Below, in pieces: positions 26,609-36,092 of a stretch of 64,000 nucleotides of DNA. Numbering within the stretch: position 1 is the stretch's first letter; every line of letters begins with the position of its first letter. A program made the position numbers and the translations under genes. This stretch comes from Opitutaceae bacterium (GTDB lineage: Bacteria; Verrucomicrobiota; Verrucomicrobiia; Opitutales; Opitutaceae): NCBI GenBank assembly GCA_028284385.1, contig JANQRT010000003.1:124001-188000 (forward strand), written 5' to 3'. The notes below the pieces were generated by a model. The model was given only the letters and a program-made list of their open reading frames with translations, did not search any database and had not been told where the DNA came from.

Positions 26609-27133
26609 ATGGTTGATACGCTTATACTCTTCGCTCATCCCGCTTTGGAGAAATCGCGAGTGAACCGATCATTGGCCAATGCCGTCGCTTCCCTGGATGG
26701 CGTTACCCTGCATGACCTTTACGAGGAGTATCCAGATTTCCATATCGACGTCGAGAGAGAGAAACGACTTCTCCAGAATCATGAGCGTATCGTCTTGCAG
26801 CATCCATTTTATTGGTACTCGACACCTGCCCTGATGAAAGAGTGGTTTGACGTCGTACTTCAATATGGCTGGGCCTACGGGAAAGGTGGGGACGCTTTAG
26901 CCGGAAAGTCGGTCACGTCCGTGCTCACGACTGGGGGGTCGAAAGAGGCCTACTGTTCACAAGGCCACAACCAGTACACGGTTGAGGAGTTTTTGCGTCC
27001 CATCGAGCAAACGGCGAGGCTTTGCGGTATGAACTATGAACAACCCATTATCTTCTATGGAGCGCTCCATTTGAGTGACGATGAACTGAATGCGGCTATC
27101 GACCGCTATCGCAAAACCTTGCAAACGGATTAA
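26609..27133 (+). CDS. KefF-like NAD(P)H oxidoreductase, ancillary subunit of potassium efflux
   Basis: 174 residues from the ATG at 26609 of the flavodoxin-like quinone reductase family. ILFAHPALEKSRVNRSLANA is the FMN phosphate loop and FPFYWYS-type QHPFYWYSTPALMKEWFD the isoalloxazine region; HNQYTVEEFLRPIEQTA is typical of KefF/KefG. These flavoproteins bind the cytoplasmic side of Kef channels and are needed for full efflux activity. The Kef-type antiporter gene starts only 5 nt after the stop, which supports the assignment over a general quinone reductase. Confidence 0.88.
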   Translation: MVDTLILFAHPALEKSRVNRSLANAVASLDGVTLHDLYEEYPDFHIDVEREKRLLQNHERIVLQHPFYWYSTPALMKEWFDVVLQYGWAYGKGGDALAGKSVTSVLTTGGSKEAYCSQGHNQYTVEEFLRPIEQTARLCGMNYEQPIIFYGALHLSDDELNAAIDRYRKTLQTD

Positions 27134-27137
27134 CGGT

Positions 27138-29042
27138 ATGTCTCACCAATCGCTTTTCATTTCCGCCTTCGTCTACTTGCTCGCCGCCGTCATTAGCGTT
27201 CCCCTGGCCAAGCGTTTGGGGCTGAGTTCGGTGCTGGGCTATTTGGTAGCGGGAATGGTGATCGGACCGTTTGGCGTGGGACTGGTAGGCGAAGAAGGGC
27301 AGGACGTGCTTCACTTTGCCGAATTCGGGGTGGTGCTGATGCTTTTCCTGATTGGCCTGGAGCTTCAGCCGTCGCTGCTCTGGCGATTGCGTTGGCCCAT
27401 TGTCGGTTTGGGGGGATCGCAAGTGGTCTTAACCACGCTGGGCGTTTTCGCAATCGGAATTGTATTGGGATTGTCATGGCAAATGGCTTTGGCGGTTGGA
27501 ATGGCTCTGGCCCTCTCGTCTACCGCTATCGCTCTTCAGTCGCTACAGGAGAAAGGAACGGCAAAGACCTCAGCTGGGCAAAGCGCATTTGCGGTCCTGC
27601 TTTTCCAGGACATTTCAGTGATTCCCATGCTGGCTGCCTTTCCGCTACTGGCAACGCTATCTCCTTCGACGGATGCCGGACATCATGGCGATGATCATCA
27701 TGTAACGAGTAACCCAATACAGGACTGGATTGCTCACCAGCCAGGCTGGATGAGTACTTTGCTGGTTTTAGCTTCAGTCGTGTTGATTGTCTTAGCCGGT
27801 CGCTACCTGTTTCAACCGGTTCTTTCCATCGTGGCAAAGACGCGGGTACGTGAGGCATTCGTATCACTCGCCTTGCTTCTGGTCATTGGCATTGCCCTTC
27901 TTATGAGTATGCTGGGCGTTTCGCCAGCTTTGGGAGCGTTCTTGGCAGGCGTAGTTTTGGCCAATAGCGAATATCGTCATGAGTTGGAGGCGGATATTGA
28001 ACCATTCAAGGGCATTTTACTGGGTGTCTTCTTCATCTCCGTCGGCGCTTCTATCGATTTCTCTCTCATCCTTGACAACCCTCTCGTCGTTGCCGGACTA
28101 GTGACCGGCCTTATGGTATTCAAAGCTTTGGTACTGTTTGTACTTGGACGCTTTGCCAAACTTTGTTTGGACCAGCGTATTCTCTTCTCCTTTACCCTTG
28201 CTCAGGGTAGTGAGTTCGCCTTCGTGCTGTTGGGCTTTGGTATTGCCGAGGGGGTTTTGACGGGCGAGGTTGCTCAAATGGTCATTGCTAGCGTTGCCCT
28301 GACCATGGCTTTAACCCCTTTGGTTCTGGTTCTGGAAGAAAAGGTAATCAGGCCTCGATTTGGGACAAGAGAGAGCGATGATCGCGAGCCAGATGCCATG
28401 GATGAGGATGCTCCGGTGATTTTAGCGGGTATGGGGCGTTTCGGAAACTATATCGCTCGTCTTCTGCGAAGTCAGAAAATCGAGGTTACGGTCATCGAAA
28501 ACGATCCCGATCACATTGATTTTCTAAGACGAATTGGCATGAAAGCCTTCTATGGGGACGCGTGTCGGCATGATCTCCTCGAGGCTGCTGGAGCGGAGAA
28601 AGCCAAGCTGCTTATTATCGCGCTCGATAATGAGGAAAAAGTGAATACGCTTGTCGAAATGGCTCGGAAGCACTTTCCGAAGCTCGAGATTATGGCGAGA
28701 GCGCTTTCCCGTTCGCATCAACACGAATTGGTAGAGGCGAAAGTCGACTTCGCGATTCATCAACATGCGGGTAGCGCTATCGAATTAGGGGAAGTGGCGC
28801 TGAAGCGATTAGGTTTCCGAGCGCATCGGGCGACTCGGCTGGCCAAGCGTTTTAGCAAACATGACTGGGAATCCGTCCACACATTGACTGGCGTGCATCG
28901 AGACGAGAAGCAATACATAAGTCGTATCCGCGAAAGAATTGCGGATTTGGAAAACCAATTCGAAAATGATCGCGAGCGTCAGGCGACGACCGTCGATTCC
29001 GCCTGGGACACGGAAAGGTTGAAGGAAGATACTACTTTGTAA
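27138..29042 (+). CDS. kefC: Kef-type potassium efflux / proton antiporter (CPA2 family)
   Basis: 634 residues from the ATG at 27138 (MSHQSLFISAFVYLLAA). About 12-13 transmembrane helices cover residues 5-390 (VPLAKRLGLSSVLGYLVAG, then ALALSSTAIALQSL, and LGAFLAGVVLANSEYRHELE). A cytosolic RCK/TrkA-N domain follows (about 410-530: PVILAGMGRFGNYIARLLRS binds nucleotide, ITVIENDPDHID-like VTVIENDPDHIDFLRR). In enteric bacteria KefC exports K+ in exchange for H+ and is gated by glutathione adducts during electrophile stress. KefB and KefC are close paralogues, so the symbol is by best resemblance and by the KefF-like partner. Confidence 0.87.
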   Translation: MSHQSLFISAFVYLLAAVISVPLAKRLGLSSVLGYLVAGMVIGPFGVGLVGEEGQDVLHFAEFGVVLMLFLIGLELQPSLLWRLRWPIVGLGGSQVVLTTLGVFAIGIVLGLSWQMALAVGMALALSSTAIALQSLQEKGTAKTSAGQSAFAVLLFQDISVIPMLAAFPLLATLSPSTDAGHHGDDHHVTSNPIQDWIAHQPGWMSTLLVLASVVLIVLAGRYLFQPVLSIVAKTRVREAFVSLALLLVIGIALLMSMLGVSPALGAFLAGVVLANSEYRHELEADIEPFKGILLGVFFISVGASIDFSLILDNPLVVAGLVTGLMVFKALVLFVLGRFAKLCLDQRILFSFTLAQGSEFAFVLLGFGIAEGVLTGEVAQMVIASVALTMALTPLVLVLEEKVIRPRFGTRESDDREPDAMDEDAPVILAGMGRFGNYIARLLRSQKIEVTVIENDPDHIDFLRRIGMKAFYGDACRHDLLEAAGAEKAKLLIIALDNEEKVNTLVEMARKHFPKLEIMARALSRSHQHELVEAKVDFAIHQHAGSAIELGEVALKRLGFRAHRATRLAKRFSKHDWESVHTLTGVHRDEKQYISRIRERIADLENQFENDRERQATTVDSAWDTERLKEDTTL

Positions 29043-29060
29043 TCCGACCCCCGGATGAAT

Positions 29061-30533
29061 CTATTGCTCGGGGTTAAGTTTGGCTATAATGCTTTCCCTC
29101 TTTTTGTCGGGCAGATCTTCCACATTTTCCGCGTATACCAGTAGCGAGCTCCTCAACGCCTGGCTCTTCTCCCTGTTTTTCGGTTGAGTCGCGGCATAAG
29201 CCATTATCTCCAGGGCCTGGGTTCTCATTTTTGGATCCTCGTAACGTGTTAGAAGTTCTATGGTTTCGGTCGAAGGATCTCCATTCTGCATCGCATTGTA
29301 GGTCATGGCGTAAGTGGAAGTGATGCGTACTTTTTCCTCCTGCACATTGCGGTAGTAAGCCTTTGCCGAGTCTGGATCTGTGCGTCCCCAATGGTACAAT
29401 ACGTAGGCCGTGTTGGTGGCCTTGCTCTCTACATCTTCGATGTTCGCAACCCATTGGATGGCTCCTTCCGGATCAGCTTGAGCGAGCGGATGGATGATGC
29501 TTTCCGTCAATTCCTTGCTGTTTTCAGCAGATCCAATGGTCTGGAGAATGTCATTCATTTCCTCGGCGCTCGAGTATCGAGCCCACTCGGCGACTGCGGT
29601 TAAGGAAAGCTTTTTCATCAAAGGATCCGCAGCGTTGTCCAATGTGTATTCGAGGGCGCCTTGACCGTCATTGGTTGCCCAGCCTTTGATAAAGCCTCGC
29701 ATAGCGGATTCGGATAGGCTCGCGTCTTGAATGCTTTCCAAAGCGTCGAAGGGAAGATCCGATTCATATTGACCCCAATTGGTAAAAAGAGCTTCGACTA
29801 GGTTTTCCTGATGTTTCAGATTTTCAATACCGAGTACTTGATCTAAAAGCGGCTTGTATTCGCCTTTTTCCGACGCGGCGTTCACGATACCTTGGAAGCT
29901 AGACCGTTGCATGCGGGGATCTTTCAAGTCCTGAGCAAAAGCTACTGCCAGTTCGAGATTATCCCTAGCGATACTGCCAAGGACAGACCCGATTCTCGGC
30001 GTGTATTTAGCCCCGCTATTAGTTACATCCATTAAAGAGTCCCAAGCCTCAACGGGTTCATTCTTGGCCCAACCTTCGACAGCGTACGATAAGTAGCTCA
30101 GCCCGTTGCGGCCCTTCTGGCCCATGGCAAACTGGAAGGCTTCTTGTCCGGCTAGTTCGCCCCAACGACGTATAAGAACCGATATAAACCTCACCTTTCG
30201 TGGGCTCGGTTTCATGCTCTCAATCTGTTCAAGCGTCTCCGGTATTTCGGAAAGCTCTAGATTGTTGACGTATTGACCAAACAAATACCCGCGTTCAAGG
30301 CCTTCTTTTTCGTCAAGAATCCGATCAAGAGTGAGCGAGCGATTCTCGCCGCTTTCGTTTTTATCAACCGCATTTCGCTCTTCCAAGGCCTGGATGGGCT
30401 TGGGGGATTCCGACGAAGCGATCGTCTCTGGCGGTTCGTTCGCTTGATGTTCGATTTGGCTACCAAAATAGTAACCAAAGGAGCCAGCGACTATCGTAGC
30501 AACTGGCAGGGGCAACACACGTTTCCAGTCCAT
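29061..30533 (-). CDS. Membrane-anchored helical-repeat protein of unknown function
   Basis: 490 residues. A single N-terminal membrane helix (about 6-26, VLPLPVATIVAGSFGYYFGS) is followed by a charged linker and then many short helical repeats of about 30-40 residues with the theme GWA-x-N-x-P-x-x-A (VEGWAKNEPVEAWDSL, FIKGWATNDGQGALEYTL, WGRTDPDSAKAYY). Similar proteins are frequent in Verrucomicrobia and Planctomycetes, but none has a known role to my knowledge. It is convergent with kefC. Confidence 0.7.
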   Translation of the reverse strand: MDWKRVLPLPVATIVAGSFGYYFGSQIEHQANEPPETIASSESPKPIQALEERNAVDKNESGENRSLTLDRILDEKEGLERGYLFGQYVNNLELSEIPETLEQIESMKPSPRKVRFISVLIRRWGELAGQEAFQFAMGQKGRNGLSYLSYAVEGWAKNEPVEAWDSLMDVTNSGAKYTPRIGSVLGSIARDNLELAVAFAQDLKDPRMQRSSFQGIVNAASEKGEYKPLLDQVLGIENLKHQENLVEALFTNWGQYESDLPFDALESIQDASLSESAMRGFIKGWATNDGQGALEYTLDNAADPLMKKLSLTAVAEWARYSSAEEMNDILQTIGSAENSKELTESIIHPLAQADPEGAIQWVANIEDVESKATNTAYVLYHWGRTDPDSAKAYYRNVQEEKVRITSTYAMTYNAMQNGDPSTETIELLTRYEDPKMRTQALEIMAYAATQPKNREKSQALRSSLLVYAENVEDLPDKKRESIIAKLNPEQ

Positions 30534-30578
30534 GAACCCTTATTTCCTACAATTGTAGGAAATGTCAAGCGAACAGAT

Positions 30579-31967
30579 CTATATTTCGTGACGCGCTTTC
30601 AGCTCGCTCTCTATTCTGGCCGCGAGCTGGGGAGTAATGCCGTAGAATAGTGTAACGATGGCTGCGATGCCTCCTAGAACGGCTGGCCCAAAGCTCATAA
30701 GCAGTTTAATGCCGATTATGGAATCAGGCGTTTGTTCGACGTTGGCAACATAGCCGAAATAGGCGAGGGTGTATCCACCAAATGCTGACCCAAGAGCCCA
30801 ACCCGTCTTCTGTGAGAAAGTTCCTGCCGAAAAAATCAGTCCCGTGAAGCGTCGCCCGAATTTCCATTCCGCGTAGTCGGCCGTATCGGCAATCATCGAC
30901 CAGAAGAGCGGCATTAAAGGACCGGACAATAGTGAGCCGGCGATGTGGATGGCGAAGATGGCTGCTGTATTTTGCGGACTGACGACATAGAATGGTGTTG
31001 TGACCACCGCTACGGCCAACGTTAGAATGATATAGGCTCTTTTCTTGCCTCCCAGGTAGCGTTCGGAATGTTTTGTGAAATAGACGCCCACCATTGTAGC
31101 GATGCCACCCCAGAACAGAAAGGAGGTCGTCAACGCCTTGGTTGCTCCGACGTAGTACTCCATGAAATACAAAATCGCAGCATTGCGGAGCGAGACCCAT
31201 ATGAGGGTGAGAATTCCGATACCGCAGATAGCTAGCCAAGGTCGATTTTTGACGAGATCTTTCAAGTCCTCCTTCAGATCCGATTTTTGGTCTTCAGGAG
31301 TCTTGACGCGTTCTTTGGTGGTGTAGAACACGACCATGAAAAGCGCTCCCGCGATCAGAGCGTATAACATGATAGCTCGCTGGTAGCCCGCCGCCTCGTC
31401 GCCACCGCCAAAAACGGATACCAGATAAAGCATGCTTAAATTCACAAGATTTACGGCTAGGTAAGCGCCATAAAATCGAAAGGAGGCCAGTTCGGTACGA
31501 GCCTCGGATTGAGGTGTCATAACGCCCATTAGGGCTCCGTAAGGTATGTTGATCGCAGTGTAGACGGTCCCGACCAGCGTGTAAGTGATGTAAGCGTAGA
31601 TCAGTTTTCCCGTATCTCCAAAGTCGGGAACCGTGAATGTTAGTACGCCAAGCGCCATATAGGGCACCACCATCCAACGCAGCCAGGGACGAAATTTTCC
31701 ATGTTTGGAACGCGTTCGATCCGCGATCATTCCCATCAAGGGATCGTTCACGGCATCGATCACGCGGGTGACTAGAAAGAGAGTGCCTACAGCCGCGGCC
31801 GATAAACCATACACATCCGTATAGAAAATGAGGAGGAATTGAGAAAAGGTATGAAAGTAGAGTACGGAAGCCGTGTCGCCTAACCCGTATCCGATTTTTT
31901 CGGACAATGTTATCTTTTCCTCGGTAGGATTTTGAACGGCCGGGGTAGCTAGGGATTCGGATTTCAT
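30579..31967 (-). CDS. GPH-family (MelB-like) sugar:cation symporter
   Basis: 462 residues from the ATG at 31967. The longer open frame to 32225 would overlap the divergent regulator and adds no hydrophobic helix. The signature of the glycoside-pentoside-hexuronide family is seen in EKIGYGLGDTASVLYF, RVIDAVNDPLMGMIADRTRS and KHGKFRPWLRW, with about 12 membrane segments. It probably imports the mono- or oligosaccharide released by the nearby GH5/GH130 enzymes. The divergent XylR-type regulator is the likely controller. Confidence 0.9.
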   Translation of the reverse strand: MKSESLATPAVQNPTEEKITLSEKIGYGLGDTASVLYFHTFSQFLLIFYTDVYGLSAAAVGTLFLVTRVIDAVNDPLMGMIADRTRSKHGKFRPWLRWMVVPYMALGVLTFTVPDFGDTGKLIYAYITYTLVGTVYTAINIPYGALMGVMTPQSEARTELASFRFYGAYLAVNLVNLSMLYLVSVFGGGDEAAGYQRAIMLYALIAGALFMVVFYTTKERVKTPEDQKSDLKEDLKDLVKNRPWLAICGIGILTLIWVSLRNAAILYFMEYYVGATKALTTSFLFWGGIATMVGVYFTKHSERYLGGKKRAYIILTLAVAVVTTPFYVVSPQNTAAIFAIHIAGSLLSGPLMPLFWSMIADTADYAEWKFGRRFTGLIFSAGTFSQKTGWALGSAFGGYTLAYFGYVANVEQTPDSIIGIKLLMSFGPAVLGGIAAIVTLFYGITPQLAARIESELKARHEI

Positions 31968-32118
31968 GGCGGGGCTGGTTTGACGAGCCTTAGTTGAAGC
32001 AGGGGGGTCTATCGGCCTCTCGTTCCATGATAGGATGAAAACCGTATCCTGTGGAATGAAATCTAGCGTATAGAAACTTAGTTTTCCAGGCGCCTGATCA
32101 TTGGAGGCTTGAGTCCCT

Positions 32119-33327
32119 TTGCTCTCGAGGCATGCTTGGATTTTCGTTTCAAACCCTTCTGCTGTGCAGTCGCCAAAGCAAGTAGCCCTTATTCTGCAAA
32201 CCCGTATGGAAGAAAATACGGGCATCCTTAAAGGTATCGCTGCTTATGAGAGGGTGCATTGCGATTGGAATTTCTTTCTTGATGATCAGGCCGTTTCGGT
32301 GACCGATCCGTCTTGGCTTTTTCGCAAGCAATGGGACGGGGTTATCTGTCGACATCCTTCAACTACTATCATCGAGGATTGTATTCGTCGTGGCATTCCT
32401 TGCGTTGATCTGGAGGACTCGGTGGCAACTTCGAGTGAAGTGCCGAAAATTCGTCCCGACAACCACGCGGTCGGCCACGTCGGGGCGGAGCATTTCTTGG
32501 ATCGAGCCTTTAAGCACTTTGGCTTCTGCGGGTTTAGCAGCGAAGATTGGGCTAAGGAGCGTTATCACGGTTTTCGCGAAGCTCTCGAAGCGGTAAACAC
32601 GGAATGCCATGCTCTACAGACCATCTACCCGAAGGAGCTGACGCCTGAGTGGGACATACTTGAACAGGAGGGAATCCGTTCCTGGGTGGAAGCCTTGCCA
32701 AAGCCGGTGGCGATAATGGCCTGCAATGACCTGCGAGCCCTTCAAGTTATCAGCGCGGTGCACGAAGCTGGCCTGGAGATTCCGCAAGAAGTTGCGGTTC
32801 TGGGAGCCAACAACGAAACGGTGCGAGCCGAAATTTCTCATCCTCCTCTCTCAAGCGTTCCTTTAAATACTCACTCTTGGGGCTATACGGCTGCTCAATC
32901 GCTACATCAGCAGCTTGATGGGGAGCCTTTCGACTCGGAGGTCTTTATTGAGCCGCTTGAGGTTGTGGTCCGCCGATCCACTGATGCGCTCGCGATCGAG
33001 GATGAATCGATTCTCAAAGCCATGCAGATTATCCATGACGAAGCTTGTGGCTCATTGCGCGTCGAGGATCTGGCTAAACGCGTAAGCGTGAGCCGAAGCT
33101 TGTTGGAAAGGCGGTTTCGAAAATTCCTTCGGCGCACACCTCAAGAGGAAATTCGAAACGTGAAAATCAACCGAACGAAACAGCTGTTGATCGATACGGA
33201 CAAAACGCTGGCAGAGATCGCGGATGAAACGGGGTTCGAACACCCGGAATACCTCAGCGTGATGTTCAAACGACTCACTGGCGAAAGCCCGAGGGCATTT
33301 CGGCAACGAAGCCGAGTGGCAATTTAA
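32119..33327 (+). CDS. XylR-type regulator: sugar-binding LacI-like domain plus AraC helix-turn-helix
   Basis: Up to 402 residues. The N-terminal periplasmic-binding-like domain (about 20-285) has VALILQTRMEENTGILKGIA, WDGVICRHPS and VAVLGANNETV. The C-terminal AraC-type double helix-turn-helix (about 295-400) ends with TDKTLAEIADETGFEHPEYL and FKRLTGESPRAFRQ. XylR proteins sense a sugar and activate utilisation genes. The start is unclear: TTG at 32119 has a GGAGG 11 nt upstream, and GTG at 32164 gives a length more typical of the family. It is divergent from the GPH symporter. Confidence 0.88.
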   Translation: MLSRHAWIFVSNPSAVQSPKQVALILQTRMEENTGILKGIAAYERVHCDWNFFLDDQAVSVTDPSWLFRKQWDGVICRHPSTTIIEDCIRRGIPCVDLEDSVATSSEVPKIRPDNHAVGHVGAEHFLDRAFKHFGFCGFSSEDWAKERYHGFREALEAVNTECHALQTIYPKELTPEWDILEQEGIRSWVEALPKPVAIMACNDLRALQVISAVHEAGLEIPQEVAVLGANNETVRAEISHPPLSSVPLNTHSWGYTAAQSLHQQLDGEPFDSEVFIEPLEVVVRRSTDALAIEDESILKAMQIIHDEACGSLRVEDLAKRVSVSRSLLERRFRKFLRRTPQEEIRNVKINRTKQLLIDTDKTLAEIADETGFEHPEYLSVMFKRLTGESPRAFRQRSRVAI

Positions 33328-33759
33328 GGTACGTCTGGTAAATGCGATTTATGGTAGGGAGGCTTGTCCTCAAGCCTCCGCCAAAGGTAGAATTGCACGG
33401 AGGTATGAAGACATTCCCCTGCCTTCAGCTAAACTAATACCACCTGCAGAAAAGTTTGATAATATGTATTTTTCGGCATGACGCGGTTCGACCATGCTCA
33501 CCGCCCTGAACCAGTCGAAGGGCAGTCATGCCGCTACGTCTCGACGCGGCGTAGCTTAGTATAAGCGAAGGTGGTAGCGGAACGTCTGCGACGTTCCGAG
33601 ATTTGCTCAGACCTTTTTGCAGATGGTATAAGGTGGCTATCCGAGTTATTTGGGCTTTCTGAGACGGGGAAGTCTTCCTTTATTCGCTTCGGGTTTAATA
33701 CCCCGTCGCTCTTGACGCGGCGTAGCCCAAAGGGCGAAGACGGTTGCGTCAGAGATACT
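33328..33759. repeat. Intergenic region rich in palindromic REP-like repeats
   Basis: No gene. It holds GGAGGCTTG-TCCT-CAAGCCTCC at 33358-33379 (perfect 9-bp stem, shared core with 15644-15659), CGGAACGT-CTGCG-ACGTTCCG at 33578-33598 (shared with 39122-39142), and two copies of GACGCGGCGTAGC (33543-33555 and 33714-33726). Confidence 0.65.
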
Positions 33760-34857
33760 TTATCGAGGTAGAATACTCGGATCTTCCCGAGCCGCTTTCG
33801 CTGTCGCGTTCCTGATTTCCTTCCGCCCTCCGACGCCGTCGTGCCCGCTGAAACTCCAGAGGAAATGGCCAAAGTATCCATTTTTTCGAGCCAGCGAAAT
33901 CATTTCAGAAGCGCTGATTGGTTTTAGATCACTGTTCTCTGGAGAGGTCATGCCGATAGCTGGAGCTTCTCCGATCATGACTGGCTTGTCAAAACCGATT
34001 TCGTCATAAGATTTAGAATACGGTTCGAAACCTTGCGGCATCATCCAGCCATAGGCGTGGATCTGGTAAAAATCAAGACGAGCGTCCGGATCTCCTGTGG
34101 CGGCATGCAGGGATGCGTCGCTCCACCAATTGTCTTCGCCGAAAGGTGGCTCGGCGTTGAATTTGATCGAGGCCGCTCCGTTGGTTATCGGTTTTTGAGC
34201 TGCCCGTTGCAAGGCCGCTGCCTGAAGGCCGATAAAACGAATCACAGCCTCTTTGTCCAACCCGTGGTCTTCCACCATCCACTCTGGCTCGTTGCAGATT
34301 TCCCAAGCGTAAAGGGCCGGATGGTCGTCGAATCGTTTTACTAAAGGTACAAGAATATTGTCTATGTAGGACTTAACAAGTTTTGGTTCGGTAACGAAAC
34401 GTTCGTGTGCTCCAGCGTAAGGCCCTTCTTCAGCAACGCGATCAACGACTAGATCGAAAGACCATAGACAAGGCATGACAGCAATTCCATACCGTTGGGC
34501 AAGGTCCAGCATCTCCTGAAAATCATCTTCGAAGCCTGGAGGCAATTTCGTGGGTTCGCCCGTATCCAAATTCCAATGTGGACTTCCTCTGCCATCGCAA
34601 TGCACCCAGACTCTCATTGCATTAAGTCCCATTTCAGCGGCTTCACTGTAGGCTTTTTTCCAGAATCGCGTGTTGTCGATTCCATTGCCAAAATCTCGAC
34701 CAAATTCATTCCAAGGCGTATTAAAGCCGAGCAACCAGGATGGATTCGATGTGTATTGAGGCAATGAGGACGGTTCTGTATCCGAAACGCTCTGGCATCC
34801 TGAATGCAGAGCCAATAACGATATGAAAAATAGAATTAGTAAAACCGTTTTAGGCAT
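33760..34857 (-). CDS. GH5-like glycoside hydrolase lipoprotein (mannanase/cellulase clan)
   Basis: 365 residues from the ATG at 34857, which gives a lipoprotein signal ([20 protein letters not shown] followed by Cys). The TIM-barrel pattern of clan GH-A is visible: [37 protein letters not shown] with the acid/base Glu in NEP, IHAYGWM, and PVMIGEAPA with the probable nucleophile Glu. GH5 members cut beta-mannan, beta-glucan or similar chains. The start codon overlaps the end of the upstream GH130 gene by 8 nt, so the two are co-translated, which argues for mannan-type substrates. Confidence 0.85.
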   Translation of the reverse strand: MPKTVLLILFFISLLALHSGCQSVSDTEPSSLPQYTSNPSWLLGFNTPWNEFGRDFGNGIDNTRFWKKAYSEAAEMGLNAMRVWVHCDGRGSPHWNLDTGEPTKLPPGFEDDFQEMLDLAQRYGIAVMPCLWSFDLVVDRVAEEGPYAGAHERFVTEPKLVKSYIDNILVPLVKRFDDHPALYAWEICNEPEWMVEDHGLDKEAVIRFIGLQAAALQRAAQKPITNGAASIKFNAEPPFGEDNWWSDASLHAATGDPDARLDFYQIHAYGWMMPQGFEPYSKSYDEIGFDKPVMIGEAPAIGMTSPENSDLKPISASEMISLARKNGYFGHFLWSFSGHDGVGGRKEIRNATAKAAREDPSILPR

Positions 34858-35842
34858 TGGGTTCTGGGTTCGACTTAATGAAATCGATAATGTTTTCCAC
34901 GTAGCCAAAGGCAAGACAGGTAACCGTATCGGCGGCTCCATAGTAAACGGAAATACGTCCCGTCTCCCCGTCTACTAGAGCCGCGCAGGGGAAAGCGACA
35001 TTGGGAACGTCTCCCACCATTTCGTAGTTCATCCACGGCGCTAAGAGAAACGGTTGAGCCCGACCAATTACCTTCCAAGGTTGATCAAGGTCGAGTAGGG
35101 CTGCTCCCATACTATATACATAGCCGTTGCAGGAAGTCTGTACGCCGTGGTAGATCAACAGCCAGCCTTCGCTGGTCTCTATCGGCACAGGTCCGGCCCC
35201 GATCTTAGTCGATTGCCAGCCTTTTTCGATCTTAACCGGGCTCATCACATGACGATGTCTGCCCCAGAATTCCAAATCGGGGCTCTCGCAATAGAAAATA
35301 TCTCCAAAGGGAGTATGACCATTATCGCTGGGACGATTCAGCATAGCGAATCGATCACCGATCTTGCGAGGAAACAGCACGCCATTACGGTTGAAAGGAA
35401 CAAAGGCGTTTTCCTTTTGATGAAATGTTCTGAAATCCTTAGTCCATGCCACGCCAATGGTGGGACCATGGTATCCATTGCACCAGGTCACGTAGTAGCG
35501 ATCCTCGATCCAAGTGACGCGTGGGTCGTATCCGTAGACGAAAGGACCTGGGACATCGCTGTCTGGAAAGAACTCGATGGGGTCCGGGTCAAGGTTCCAA
35601 TTCACGCCATCTTCGCTAAAGCCAGCATGTATTCGCATTTCCATGGCGCGATTATCGACGCGGAAAACGCCGGCGAAACCTTCTTCGAAGGGGACTACGG
35701 CGCTATTGAACACACTATTGGAATTTGGCAATATATTTCGGCCAATGATAGGATTGCACGTGGAACGCCAGAGTACGCCAGGGTTTGAGCAACTAGGGTT
35801 CTCCCATGGAATGTTGGGCAAAGGCTTAGCTAGGACTTTCAT
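34850..35842 (-). CDS. GH130 beta-mannoside phosphorylase-like protein (minus-strand copy)
   Basis: 330 residues with the GH130 five-bladed propeller motifs: [20 protein letters not shown], the YDPR motif with the conserved catalytic Asp, [27 protein letters not shown] and WLLIYHGV. The arginines in NRNG and RPSD and the histidine in YHG are the phosphate-binding set expected in the phosphorolytic members. The enzyme would release mannose 1-phosphate from beta-mannosides in the cytoplasm (no signal peptide). It is followed, with 8-nt overlap, by the GH5 gene, and is divergent from a paralogue at 36093. Confidence 0.9.
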   Translation of the reverse strand: MKVLAKPLPNIPWENPSCSNPGVLWRSTCNPIIGRNILPNSNSVFNSAVVPFEEGFAGVFRVDNRAMEMRIHAGFSEDGVNWNLDPDPIEFFPDSDVPGPFVYGYDPRVTWIEDRYYVTWCNGYHGPTIGVAWTKDFRTFHQKENAFVPFNRNGVLFPRKIGDRFAMLNRPSDNGHTPFGDIFYCESPDLEFWGRHRHVMSPVKIEKGWQSTKIGAGPVPIETSEGWLLIYHGVQTSCNGYVYSMGAALLDLDQPWKVIGRAQPFLLAPWMNYEMVGDVPNVAFPCAALVDGETGRISVYYGAADTVTCLAFGYVENIIDFIKSNPEPNA

Positions 35843-36092
35843 TATTCAAAGGCAACATTGGAGGTTTGTATTCAAAATAGCATAGCATCTCTGGTCTCGA
35901 AATGAGATTGCTCTTCGAAAATTTGAGAATGCCAAACCGTCTTTTGGATACTCTCTTATATATGAGCGAAATATCTCGAAGGTTTGAGACCAACGATCTC
36001 ATTCCAATACTTATGATCGAAGGCTATGCTTAGGTCGGTGGCCAATTGAGTGCGCGCATTGACCCGCATTTAGCTTATAAACTTATTTACCC
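35843..36092. promoter_or_regulatory. Divergent promoter region between two GH130 genes
   Basis: 250 nt between the two oppositely oriented GH130 genes. It must hold both promoters. The words CTCGAAATGAGATTGCTC and AGGTTTGAGACCAACGATCTC suggest short palindromes (GAGATTG/CGATCTC), but I cannot define an operator with confidence. Confidence 0.4.

Noticed and set aside
31968..32225. N-terminal extension of the GPH symporter frame
   Set aside because: The added residues are not hydrophobic, would overlap the divergent regulator, and the ATG at 31967 fits the family start.
33358..33379. Hairpin as a simple terminator of the XylR-type regulator
   Set aside because: No T-run follows, and the same 17-mer occurs elsewhere inverted, so a dispersed repeat explains it better.
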